From the NCBI RefSeq assembly GCF_040581485.1, contig NC_090133.1, positions 27,306,139 to 27,370,138 of the forward strand: a stretch of 64,000 nt of DNA. Direction: 5' to 3'. Positions 13,101 through 25,645 of this stretch are shown in pieces. Origin of the DNA: Linepithema humile. Taxonomy: Eukaryota > Arthropoda > Insecta > Hymenoptera > Formicidae. The position numbers and the translations under genes are program-made. The stretch's first letter is position 1. Every line of letters begins with the position of its first letter. Below the pieces are notes generated by a model, which was not told the origin of the DNA, did no database searches, and saw only the letters and a list, made by a program, of their open reading frames with translations.

Positions 13101-16100
13101 TACTTAGACCACATGTGTGTATACATATAACGACTATAATTAAAATCACTTGACGAGAACTTGAAACGTCAAAGCGGGACACTTTGACTTAAAAAAAATT
13201 ATTGCATAAAAAAATTGCTTATTTAATACAGAGTGTGCTATAAATTTCCAAGAAAACAGCAGTAGGGCGATTGTCAATCTTGCAGCGACGTTGTCGGATG
13301 ACAATAACGATACATTAAAAATATTTGAGCAAAAGAGCGCGATGTTTTACCGACGTGACAGAATAAGAAAGATGATAATTTTGAGAGAGCGATAAAGATC
13401 TAAACTCACCAGGCTGCATCTCGTTGAGTTCAATACCGACGCTGGTGAGCGCTGGCGCCGGCGTCGGGACGCTCTGACTCATGGGGCTCTCGCCGTTTCC
13501 AGCGGAAGTGGCGGTGGTACTGCTACCAGTTGACAGTCTGTGAGGACTTCCGGAAATCGTCTGGCCTATGTGCGACGTCGGCATCGCTCTGTGGGGACTC
13601 AGCAGACCCGCAGGTGCGTGCAACGGCGAACTGCCCGGCGTCGACGTGTGCGAATGGGAGGCGTGTGTGTGACAGCCGCCTGTGCTCGGCGATCGTCGCG
13701 CATGGTGTCTGGTGCTGCAACAATACAACGATCTAATTAATCGCAAATTCAGGACGAGGATTTGAAATCATCCGCAGTTTAAGTACAACTGAATCACAAA
13801 AACGCCTTTTTTTAAAATTGATATTCTTTTATTTTCACCGATTAGTGAGAAAATAAATAATCCAAGCGAAAAAGTTAAGCGCTTTAATTCACATTTCTTT
13901 CAGTATTTAATCGGATATGTGCGAACAAATCTCTCTCGTTCCCTCTCGAAACCCGATTCGATAGTTGTATTTTAACACGAAAGCTCGGGTTTATAAATGC
14001 GTAATCGTTCGCCACAATGTATCCGACAAAAAAAGGGAAAAATGCAGTGCAGGGGAGAGACACGTGATACGAAACACGCGACATATGCGAATAAATTGAC
14101 ATTGTCACGCGATCGTCAGTTTGAAGTGAACCGCGGTCGGGATAAAAATCATATTTAAAAAACAAAGAGGGGAAATATGTATGTCTCTTTTTGTCCGAAA
14201 ATGTATTTTTAACGTTTTAAACATGTTTTTGTCGGGTCACGGTCATTGTGTTAATTTTGTCCGCGAAAAATCGCCGAGAATAGACTTACAATTCGGTTCT
14301 GTGCACGCAACAGGAGCGTCAAAACTCGTAACGTCCTTGTTTTCTCTATCTAAATTAACGCGAATTTACCTGGACTGTCTTCTGGGAGTCAAAGGTGAGC
14401 CGTGACTGATCTGTCCGAGATTGAGCGCGGTGCTTCCGTTCACTCTACACGTGTCCACTCGTTTCCTCGGCGGATCAGCCTCCAGTTGTCCACCCGCGGA
14501 TCCCCTCATGCCGCCCCTCATTACCTCAAGTTCGTCCTCGCACGCCGGTCTTCTTCGCTTTCTCTCCAGCAGCAGAAAGTATATTACTTTCTCCGTGTTG
14601 TGACTGGAAAGAAATTTGCCGGTTTCAGGGATGCTAAAGTCGTTCTAGCGATACTTGTCAAATACACTCGGACGGATAAAGAGCAAGCTAAAGGTCTCTC
14701 CAAAAGAGAAGCGGCTCGTCTTACTTCGGGCTGAGCAGCTCTTGGATGAGCTTATCACGTTCTTTGAAGCAACCAAGGCTAGCGATCGCCTGCAGCACGT
14801 CGGGATCGATCGCGTCTACGGACGGAATAACGTGCGTCTGCACCACGTCCATCATCGACAATTCCAGCTCCAGTTCGCCCTTACCCGCCGCCGTCACCCA
14901 AATATGCCTGTTTATCTCCGCTAACTGGAAGGAAAGAACATTTACTATCCCTGTTCATTCTCCGACACCCTGCCAGATATTGTAACGTTGATAATCACAA
15001 AATTCTAGATTGCGTCTTACCGTCAGCCTCTTCTCGGGATCAACCTCTATCATGCCTCTGAGCAAATTTTGACACTCGGGCGGCACGAAGTGCGGTATGT
15101 AAAACAATCCGCGCTTCACCTTCTCCAGCAGCTTTCTCAGATTGTCGTCGTCGAAGGGTAGGGCGCCCACCAGAAGCGCGTAAAGTATCACCCCGCAGGA
15201 CCACACGTCCGCCTTCCTGCCATCGTACTTCTCACCCTGCGAGGGAAGGAGGTTTTTTTACGAGGGTTTTTACGCTGAGCCCGTGATCGCGCGTGATCAG
15301 CTTATTACTCGCTTAATTTATTATTTCTGTAATTCGATATAGATTAATCGAGGCTCTTACTCTAATGACTTCGGGGCAAGCGTAATGAGGCGATCCGCAG
15401 CTAGTCTCGAGCATAGAGCCCGCGGGTTGTAAAGACGCCATTCCAAAATCCGCTATCTTAATATTATTCTTCTCGTCCAGCAACAAGTTCTCAGGCTTCA
15501 GATCTCTATGACTGTGGAAGTGACGATGAAAGTGATTATGCGAGCCTTCCATTTGCGAAAAAAGCGATTCGTAAAGTGTTCAGGCGCGACTCACCATATA
15601 CTATGGCTATGGCAAAAATCTAATGCGGAAATTATTTGTCGAAAAAATCTCCTCGCTTCCTTCGGAGTCAATCTACCCTTTTTAACCAGATAATCGAACA
15701 GCTCTCCGCCCGAGACGTGTTCCAGAACAAGATATCTTGAAAGGGGGAAAAAAAAACATATAAACTACACACTACTCTTATATTGTTTGTGCTAACGTGA
15801 GCATTTATCGTTATTGCTTACAGATATTTTTTGTTTTCGTACACATCCGAGAGGCCGAGTACGTGGGGGTGGTCGATCAGTTTCATGATTGCAATTTCGC
15901 GCTCCACTTTCATCAACACCGACTCCGAAAGCTTCTCGCGGTTGATAATCTTGATCGCCACCTTCTTGCCCAACACACAGTGTACGCCGAGCTTCACTAA
16001 ACCTAAAATAGAACAGAGAGATAAGCTTTGTTGCTTTATGCAAACACACGGAAAATGGAGGGAACATTTTTCCATAATTTTTTTACAATCGACGGATATC

Positions 16101-19100
16101 GCCTTGAAATTTTTGTTCAGGAGAATTGGATTTTGAATTAGCCGAAAGATATATATTAAGCGTACATTGTTTAAGAGAATCAACCGGGTCGTTAATGCAC
16201 AGTAGTGCTTGACCACTCGATTCGAGTAATTCGTCGAGGAGACGTAGTGGCGTGTACACACACTGTCACCCCAAACGGGCAAACACAGGTGGTTTTACTC
16301 GAGTGGTTTCGAATTCCTTCCACTTGGCAAAACACAGGGAAAGCTTGGGTCGCACTGAATTTCCAAAGGAATCGAACAACCTTTCCAACAATTATTTCAA
16401 TTTCGTCAATTTGCCGGACGATACTCCGCGATACATTAACAATTCAAATTCATCATACACAAGTTTCGCTAATTCGGCATTATTTGCACCTGTATTTCGC
16501 TAATGTGCTCTCCGTTCCTGATTGCGCGCTATTATGCGATAACACCGCGGTCAAATTCGCACGTATAAATATCTAATTACAGTTGCCTTTAATCAAGCGC
16601 GTGTTAATTTACGCACAACAAATGGTGTCTGTCGCGGTCGTAAAAGATCTGCCGGCTTCAAATTTTAGCTTCACGAAAAAAAAAAATATATTCTGCGATA
16701 ATAAGAAATACTATAATATGTAATGTTATAGTTGCATCGGAGATTGTATGAATCGTGAAAGTATTTTACGATTACGAAGAATAGTAGAGAGTAGGTTTAA
16801 AATCCTGTGTTTCTTTTTTTATAACGAGGACTGATGAAAAACATGATTGAAGAAGCAGCGTTAGTGCAAAGGCATTTATGAAATGGAAGGCGAAATTGGC
16901 TTAAATCGTCACCCGAAGTCCACAATGGGCGACGCGCTGTACCGCACAACGTCTTTATCCACTTAAATGGCTGCACTACGACGTCTTAAACAGATCAGCG
17001 AAGGTAAGATGGAAAGGAAAAAAAAAAAAAAAAATACACAAGGAAATCGCTCATTGTAAGACAACGGTGGAGAGCAATTAAGAGTCCTTTGTAACGAAGT
17101 AACGACTCCGGCTCCGATTATTAAAGGGGTTTAATCCTATATAAAGAAACGCTTTCGCTTACAAGGCGATTATGCAAAGATTGCGAGCGATTTCGCGAGC
17201 GCGCGATTATCCCGCGAGGTGATCAACGTTTTTTGATTACTCGAGCGAGAGGAAATCTTTCACGTGCGCGTCAGCTTCTCCGTATCTGTCGCATGCACCT
17301 ATTTACATATCGTCTAAAAATATATCATGTCTCTCTGCGACATTATACCGGATAGTTTATAAATAGTTCGAAACCACTTTTCATGATCGATGACCATCTT
17401 TCAGCCGTTTTCGATGCAATCGAATCGCCTGAAATTAAGTCCGACGTTAAGTCCCGCCGATGATTGACGAGATGACAATTCCTATGGAAGTGTTAAACGG
17501 ACGCGGGCGTTCCCCGTCAAATTCGAACGGCAATTGCATTAGCGGGTACCATCGAGTGTTAAAGTGCACTTTTCCCCCCTCTAACAATTCGCGTCATCTG
17601 CGATTTAACGATATCGGTAGCGTATATGCAGTTGCGGAGAGCAGCCGGTCGTGGTTTCGTTGCACGCAACGCGCGCAATTCAGAACACATTCGCCAAGAT
17701 CAAAATTCATATGCATAATCGAGCTACATGTTGATATTCCCGATCGGTACGTCGACCGAGCGATTTTATTGCTAAGATGACGAATGTCGATGTTTGAATT
17801 CAATCATTTCGAATCCACTTCTCGTACACGCGATAAACGAGTGAGCTGCTCGAGAATTTCAATCGAACGTTTTCCGCGATATAAAATTCCGCTCCACGAT
17901 ATCGCCCGTCCGAATCGCTCGAATTTCGGGGAAAAGTCTTACGCGAGAGATACAGCGGAGTTTGAGTGCTAACCGAGAATCAACACGAACGCCGGCCTCG
18001 TCGTCCGACTTTATCCACTTTCCAATTACACTCAATTCACCACGCTCGCGCCTGTCCGGAATTTTTCGCGTTTTGAGCGCTTCCGTTTCCGCGAGAACAA
18101 TCCGTAAACGGATATAACCGCTTCCTTCCGCCGTCCCCGATCGATCTCGTCGGTTGTAATTCATGTCGCGCGGACACGAGCGGCAATTTCATTACGCTCC
18201 ACGCGTGAGTCAAGGAATTCAAAACGTGGAGAGGAATTCATTCGTGTGATTAACGCACATTACGTATTGCCACGTGCTGGAGAGCATGCACCCCTTTCGA
18301 GATGCACACAGGATCGATATAGCCGGCCGGGAGGAAATGACCACCGCGAGACTCATCTGCTGAAAGCCGTGCCGTGAATTCATTAACGAGCTCTTGCGCA
18401 ATTACACACGCTAATCGAAAAATCGAAACCGCGTTTCCATCCGAGCTTCGCATTTCTACATTGGCATTTCTGAATAAAAAAATTCTGAGTGAAAAAATTA
18501 AGATTCCGATTAGGGAAGGAACAAGCTCTGTGTCCTGTCTGGAGTAATTTTTAAACAGTTAAAATGCGCATCTTCACCACGGCTTGCCTCATATCTCGTT
18601 TTTAATACCGCTAATTAACTCGCGCATTTATATCCGAGATGTATACGTGCGCGTCAATCGGTATTTTTTTTTTTCTCTGCTTTATTGTCGTCAACATTAT
18701 TACCTTCTAGTTCCCTCGTCGGTGGCGTTTAATTAAAAACTCTTATTAACTGCTTCATAAAGATTTACAATTGTCGTCAGACTTTTTTTCGTACAGTGAA
18801 CAAAGCGAGGAGGGGCTTTTAAACTTGAAATTGTAGCAGCGTTCTTCAACGGAATATCAATTTACGAGCCGCGGAGTGTTTCTGAAGCGGAGAAATATTT
18901 AAAAAAAATTAAATAGCCCGAGACCTTCCCGCATTGCACTTCCTAGTTATTAAATAGATGAGTGGCACTTTTGTAAGATAAATGGTTTTAAATATATAAT
19001 GCTAATAAACTTTGTTTTTTTTTTACACTATCAGATAAATTAATATTTGCATTAAATTTTTTTATTATTTATATAATACAACGTTTCCGATATAAATAAA

Positions 19101-22003
19101 ATCTTTTTATTTAATTAAACTAAAATTTTCAAAGTAAATATATACTTTTCAATATATTCACTTTATTGTAGGTTTTCTCATTTTGTTAAACAAATAAAAA
19201 TAACGAGACACTTTTTTTCATACAGCATTCCAATTAGACTTTAATTTATAGCTTTCTCTAAATTTGGATTTAAATTCTCTTTTATTAAATTATTATACAT
19301 ATATTAAACGTTGTCAATTCTTTTTTTTTTAATATTGGTTTTATTAATTTAATAGTCTGCAATTTATTCAAATTCTAATTAACCCATATTTTAATTTAAA
19401 ATTGAGTTTACCTCGGTTTAATTTATTTTTAGCGAGCCCATAAAATTTCGTTCAGTCAGTATCTTTTTTCTGTCATTTTTTCTTCCGTTTAATTGAAGTG
19501 GAACGAAATGAATTTATAGTGTGAACAGAACGTTCTGAAAATGTGTCGATGCAATAAACTCTAATATTCCGTCTATGCACTATTGAACGCAATAATGGTT
19601 TCCGGTATATTTACATTCAACGGTCGAATGCAAAATTTAATTGATATCTTTTTGTCTAATTAGTTATGTATAATTAATCGCATCAATTGCACTTTATATC
19701 TGCGAATAACAAAAATAATTGATGAGTTACGCATAATAATAATTTATCCCCGCGAATATAGCCATTAATGCACCTCGTTGTTTTTGATAAAGCTCTTAAC
19801 AACTCTTTTCTTCTATTATTCACATATTTTTCACATATTTTTTTCATTAACTCGTGCAAGGTTTTCAGAATAGAGTATCAGGTTCTATCAATTTACAATT
19901 ATGTTGCAGTTTCTCGTACATTTAAGATATTATTAGAGATGCACCTATGATTACTCCATTCAAACTCTTCTCTCCGCTTGCCCGCTTAACCGCTGCATAA
20001 CATAATTAGTACCACGTCGGTATCGATCGTATAATAGCATCGAATGCCTACGAGGTGAGAGCAAATTAGTATGGCGTTAAGTACCTACCTACTCTTTTCG
20101 CAATCGTCTTTGACGTGTAAGCTTTTTGTAAAAAGCATTGCTCTTTTGTTCTCTCTTATTTACACTTTAACACTTCGTACTGCCAAGCACTTTTTATTTC
20201 AGATTTAATTACTCCAACTTCTATTTATTTTTATATACATCGCCACTCACAAGAATGATGCATTCTACAATTTTTCGATAAAATTAGATATAATTATTTT
20301 ATTAAAGATATTTATTTATATGATCATACACTATTTAAATGGGGTTTAAGATTAAAACAACGGCAAAATTAAATATATGTTTAATATTAGAAAATAAAAC
20401 TGACGAAGCTGTCTTTTTACAAAAAAGCAACCAATTAGATTTAGATGCAGCAGATAATACAAAATATCAAAACAGAAATATCTCAAATCTAATCATTCAA
20501 ATGTCAAAATTGCATGGAATGATTAAATCGAAAAATGATAATTCCTTTCTATTGCACAATAAAAAAAAGTTTAACCAAATTTTATTCGCTACATAGATAT
20601 ATGTAATTTTTGTAGCTTTTATAATCTTTATCTAACTAGTATACGTTCACATATATAAATTAATATTTCAATAACATAATTATATCTATGAAAAAAGAAA
20701 ATTAATTAATTCAAGAACTGTCAGGCGTTGGAAAATTTCTAGCTAGAGTATATGTATTCCGAAATTACAAAAATTTACACAATTTAGCCATCGTATAAAA
20801 TTCCCTTGTTAAAACACTGTACTGCAGTCGCGACCTTTGACATTTCCATAAGTTGGTCCATCATTTGCAGATACGTATGCATAAGCTCAAAATATTGTCC
20901 GTTCCGTAAGCCCCTTATATATGCTTTATCGAGCATGTATAAGTCACGCAGAATATGTATACTAATTTTAAGCAAATTTACACGTGGCGTACAGCAGCGT
21001 ATTGCAGCTACGCCGAAGGCTAATTCGAGTTATGTCCGGGCGAAATGGGAACAGAATAACGAAGAGAAATTAGCAAAACGCTACGGTAGAAAATATTCGA
21101 ATTGAGCCATCGTCGTGAAATACATTTAGGTTAATAGGATTAAATTTAACAGCCCCGTTTGCATAACTATCGGAAAATCGCGGTGATCTGATTCATTCGC
21201 GCTTAGAAAAAGATTTTTCCCCGTTCCTCGCTGCGAAAATTCTCAGATTCCAGAAATTTGGCAAATGCCCTTCTCTCTTATCTCAGAAGTTTGCGTGGGT
21301 GGTGAAATGATCTGTTAGAGTTGTACGTGTTCTACATACGTCAAACGACGGACCTTGAAGTCGCGCGAAAAAGTTTCGCGGGAAATTTCTATCGATCGAC
21401 GTATATAGTCTTTAACCAATCTTTCCAGTGAGAAATCGCGAAACCAACTGGAAAAATATCGGATATTTTCCCGGGTAAAAATGTTAAAAATTATGTTTTT
21501 AAACTTCAAGGAGTTTCGGCTAATTTACATAATTTTAAACTCTTATCCGGGCAAACAACATTCAACTGAAAAGATGCTTCTTCTTGTAAATTGAACAAAA
21601 CTTAGCATATTCGAATTTTAGTAACTTTGTCTTAGTGTCATTTTCGGCAAAAACTTTTATAAAAAGAGAATAAGAGACCTAGTAAAAAATATATAAATTA
21701 ATATATATCTTAAATATCTTTAAGAATCGTTTCTATACAACTTATATGCGTTACAAGCATAGATCGTCCCAGATAATTAAATCCGACTTAATTAGACATT
21801 CCTGTGTCTGTTCCCTCACGCTATTATCGACCACGGTAATGATTACGGCGGAGATTTCGCAATAGAAAATGAAAGGGGAGATATATGATGATACACCACT
21901 TACCAGTCTGGCCTTTTCCCAAGGTCTTTTCCAACCGATAAGGGCCGACGTACTGATGGGTCTCCTGGGTGTTGGACCCAATGGGGCTCTCCTTGCCCTG
22001 CAT
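10153..22003 (-). CDS. sff: SAD/BRSK-type serine/threonine protein kinase (13 coding exons, 819 aa)
   Basis: Neuronal kinase of the AMPK-related family, activated by LKB1; relatives control neuronal polarity and presynaptic vesicle clustering. Exons 5' to 3': 22003-21904, 16002-15822, 15735-15595, 15511-15361, 15236-15021, 14924-14725, 14603-14370, 13714-13410, 12565-12414, 12281-12129, 11533-11362, 10912-10683, 10377-10153. All phases agree and sum to 2460 bases. Visible in the protein: start of kinase domain YVGPYRL (about residue 18), glycine loop LGKGQTG, VAIK lysine 51, HRDLKPEN at 142-149, DFG at 162-164, T-loop LETSCGSPHYACPE with the LKB1-target Thr near 177, UBA-like segment 300-330 (DAIDPDVL, LGCFKERDKL), a Ser/Pro-rich linker, IKNSFLGSPRFHRRKL near 540, and a KA1-like end from KSWFG (575) to FRRVCEHIQSQ (about 685). 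The start ATG at 22003 gives a 17-residue leader before the kinase domain; upstream non-coding exons are possible. The last about 75 residues are not recognisable from vertebrate BRSK. The intron after exon 10 has a GC donor. Confidence 0.95.
12129..12129 (-). other. GC-AG splice donor of the kinase gene
   Basis: The exon ends at 12129 and the intron opens gcaagt (plus-strand 12128-12123). The protein must pass from HAFLS directly into IAELSHSV, as in vertebrate BRSK, in phase 0. Nearby GT dinucleotides would all shift the frame. The rest of the donor matches the strong consensus usual for GC-AG introns. Confidence 0.85.
16003..21903 (-). other. large first intron of the kinase gene
   Basis: It interrupts the glycine-loop codon GQTG|L. 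CpG-rich segments at about 17.4-18.4 kb differ from the AT-rich stretch at 18.9-20.7 kb. It contains a possible coding fragment on the same strand at 20787-21039. I see no other gene, and I cannot identify enhancers by reading alone. Confidence 0.85.
20787..21039 (-). other. possible exon or gene fragment inside kinase intron 1, unidentified
   Basis: An open frame of about 80 residues runs from just after a stop to a TAA at 20787-20789. The text is of normal protein composition (pieces such as LRDLYMLDKAY, GQYFELMHTYLQMMDQL, VATAVQCFNKG), unlike the biased translations of the AT-rich DNA around it. It reads as mostly helical. I do not recognise the family. A possible acceptor (aattag) lies near its upstream end, and there is no clear start. 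It could be the last exon of a nested gene, a decayed gene copy, or chance. Confidence 0.25.
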
Positions 22004-23235
22004 CGCCGCCGAGCCGCGGCCTTCCTCTTGGTTCGCCAGGTTGATTGGTTATCCTGCAAAAACCGTTGATGCCGAACCACACGACTCTTCACCCTCCCCT
22101 CACTCGCCCTCACCGTTCGTCGTTTATCACTTGCTCGCGAGACGCGGTGCCGGTTTGCCGCGTTCCACCGCGATCTCGCGCGGCATCGTGCCCTTCGCCG
22201 CGGTAACTACGACGGAGATAGGAGATGTCCTTCAAGGACGATGTCTCAACAGAGACACACCGTCTTCGTTCGATCGTGCGTCCCCTTGAGTTTCATTCGG
22301 GCGACAATTCGGAGACAGCCGATGCGATAAGCGCGTGAAACGTCACTTTGTCATCGATATTCGTCCATTCTTTCGCGAACATTTCGATTCGAGACCTGGC
22401 CGCTGATTTGCCTTCCCCTCGAATTTAATCGAGAACGGTGATAAATCGCAGATCGCACACATACATCGCCGTTGCTGTATTGCTTGAATCTTTCATCCCT
22501 CGATGAGCGATATTTACTCGACTTTGAGCGAGAGTGATTGCCAAATACCCTCAGGCGGGAATGCCGCGCGCTTCAACATACTCCCGCATCCTATTATCAC
22601 TGCCACGATCGTTCTTTTATCTTCGGCGGATGCCTCTCGCGGATTCTTTTCATGTTGCCTCCTCGCACTGGCGAAACCGCTGGCGGTGACGTTTCGAGAG
22701 ATCGGCCGGCGGTCCGCTCATTTGAATTGGCGAGGCATCGAGCGGCCGATGTAGACACGGGAATGCATCGGTGTGCCTACGATGATACCTGCCGCCGCCG
22801 CCGCATCAGTCGATCGTGGCTGGCCACGATTCCGCGAGCACGGAGCTGGGCGCCATTGTGATTTGACGGAGGATACGGCTGCCAGCACCCTGCCTTGTCA
22901 AGGACGGGGCTGAAGCACGACGTGATCGGCTGCTTTCGGTCGCGGCTCCGCGGCTCTTCCGCTTCGCGACGGCCCGCCTTGCTCATTCGCCAACCCCTCA
23001 CGACCGAGTCGCCATTCAACTTTCGGCTAGCGATGCCTACTTTGCATTCGCGGAGGAGCGACGGAATTGTCTCACACGATGGTCTGGACGACCACTTCTG
23101 GAAGCCACTCCGTTTTTCCTTCCAGTCACTCTATCACTCTATCCACGCGTGCACTCACTCGGTTGTCACTGTAATCCAGCTATGTAAGACGGCGTGACCG
23201 TGCTCGCGAATCGGGGGCTGCAAATCGGAGCCGTT

Positions 23236-23266
<31 letters not shown>

Positions 23267-23820
23267 CTTTCTCGCACGACGAAGAATCCTCGAGAAATTT
23301 TCACCCTCCGCGATTCTTCACATCGGCTCTGTTTCGCTCTCGCTTTTTCGAGCCGATTACATTCCCGTTTCGTTTTTTTTTTTTTTTTAACGACGAAATT
23401 TAGCCCCGTTTCTTGCGGAACTGACGACGACCACCGCGGCGCTCCCAGTTCGATTACGTGCCGGACACGCAGAGAGGGGTAGATTGTGCGCGCGCACCCC
23501 CACACCCGCTAGACAGCGAGACCCGTTTCGCCCTCTGCGTGCACGGCGAACCACCACCGACGATGACGGCGACGAGGGTGTCAGACTCGGGCTCTGGGAA
23601 AGAGCGTGGCGGAGAGAGAGCCGCCGCGTGTCTATCCTCGTGGGGTGGCGGCGGGTGTGATTACACGGGGGGTGGCGCCGACGCCGCCACCACCGTCGGT
23701 ACAAAGATGATCGTCGGTTCTGGTCTGTGCTTTCCCGTGGCTGAGTGGGTTCTACATCGTGCGAGGGTGTTTCACAGCTCCTTTTTCTTCTGGTGTTAAT
23801 TTTATCGTATTAGAGGGCGC
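22004..23820 (-). promoter_or_regulatory. CpG-rich region upstream of the kinase start, likely 5' UTR and promoter
   Basis: The DNA just upstream of the start codon is GC- and CpG-rich over about 1.8 kb, in contrast with both flanks, and open frames appear in several frames. That is expected around the start of a neuronal gene. I see no clear TATA box. A (CTCTTT)n tract lies at 23236-23275 and a T run at 23375-23390. The assignment is inferred from position and composition. Confidence 0.35.
23236..23275. repeat. (CTCTTT)n pyrimidine repeat
   Basis: Tandem CTCTCTTT-type units of about 40 bases, upstream of the kinase gene. Confidence 0.85.
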
Positions 23821-25351
23821 AAATAGTCTCCTGTTTCCGCACCATCCTTCCGATCGCACAGTGATTTATTATATTTCGGATTAACTTTCAAAGTTCACAC
23901 TTTTTTATCTTCGTACAATCCTCTTTTGAAATCAGTTTGCAAAGGAATACAGAGGAAGAGTGTTGCTGCGAGGTGCTTCTCTAAAAATACATTATTTTTG
24001 CTATTAGTGTATTAAATAAAGATTTACTTTCCTTCCTCACTTTTCAGTAACTAGTTTAATTGCTCGCGAAAAATTAATCCAAGAATATAATAATTACTGG
24101 CGAGGCTTCTGCATAATTAATAACGTCTAATCCCTTTCGCATAGATCGTAACTTTGCTCGTTATTTCTTTGACAGCGTGTGTGCTTAATTGAGCCTGATA
24201 AATTGACGGTTAAAATTGCGCCGAACATTTTCCACTTTTCATTGGTCGCTCGGAATGAGCAATAATACCTCGGCGGTGGAGCCGCAGCTGCATTGTCATC
24301 CCGTAAAGAAAGAGTCGTTTCCATTTAGTTGAATGGTAAAATGTGATTCTTCTGCCGGCGACAGAAATGGAATGCCGTGGCTGCGTACCAATGTCATTAA
24401 TGTACCTCGCTCGGCACTTTAATCGCAGTGCAAGTCGAGGAGTTGTCAACTTAAACACGGATTTAAATTACTTTTTGCGCGTCGGCGTAATGCACGTTAT
24501 TTTCTAAAAAAAAAAAAAAAAAAAAATTAACATGAAAATACTTATTACATTAAGCATTAAATGTGAAATAATTGTTTACCTTTCATCTTACGCACGACAC
24601 TTTGCGCAAGAATTTCGGGATGCAGTTTCAAATTCGCTGTGTATAATCTCACACGTAATGCCATTACGCTTACAACTGCATGTGAATGCTAAAAGTTGTT
24701 ATAACATTAACATCAAAAGCATTTGAGATGGCACGATCATACGTACGTGACATTTACCGGTAACGGAGTCAGAAGTGCGTTGAAGTTTCCGACAGACGTC
24801 ATGTATTATTCATAGTAGAATCAGACAGGATAAGCCAGACAGCATGGCCGTTGATTAATCATTTATTGGCTTAATTATTCACGAAAGGGTCCTACTCATA
24901 TCTTCCCCTTGAACTCGATACAGTAACATGAATTACCAATTATTTAATATGAATTGTTCACACCAATGTTACCATTCAATAATTCATCCGACATTCATAT
25001 CAATTTTTTCCCAGCAATTTTCCGACGTGCGTGTCGCCAACACTACGACATGAAGCATGTAAAAAAAAAAAAAATCGGTTAGCTCAATTGTCTCGGGTAA
25101 CTAAAGATAATCCCATTTTGATCATGCAAACGAATTGTCCGAAAGGGACAGGAAGGGTTCCTCTTCATCGTCGCACGAATCTATTAAACGAGGTTAATTC
25201 TTTTGGAGAAAAAGAGAGGGATGGTAAGAAGGAGGGAGAGAGGAGAAGCATTTAATGTAGGCACTTTTCTCGATGAGGCGCGTGTATAAATATGCAAGAT
25301 AAATTACCCGCTCCGTAGCGTGACGACCTGTAAAGGGGTGTGAGTGCAATA

Positions 25352-25645
25352 TACACGGTGATCCATTCAATTCAAATATAACGTTTATAAACGCTTGGCA
25401 ATTCTGATAAATTGCTCCGGAGAAATGCTCGAATTACTTTAACCTGACAAAACGGAAAGAGGACTTTGCGTTTAATTACTTTCTTTATTTTTCTTGAAAA
25501 GAATAAATCTTATTTTTCTTTTACCAGATTTGAGCGTAGTTAATATAGATTTGACAAATTATTATTTTATACTTTGCACTCTTGTTCGAATAAAAAAGCG
25601 AGGAGTAGAGTAAGAAGGAGAGCGAATTAAGTGAACCACCCTGTA
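25352..25645. mobile_element. MITE-like element with mariner-type inverted ends
   Basis: The left end tacacggtgatccattcaat matches the reverse complement of the right end (attaagtgaaccaccctgta) with a few mismatches. The element is about 290 bases, has no coding capacity, and ends in TA at both sides as Tc1/mariner-derived elements do. Confidence 0.45.

Noticed and set aside
20339..20596. 85-codon plus-strand open frame in kinase intron 1
   Set aside because: Lys/Asn/Ile-rich translation expected from AT-rich DNA. No family recognised.
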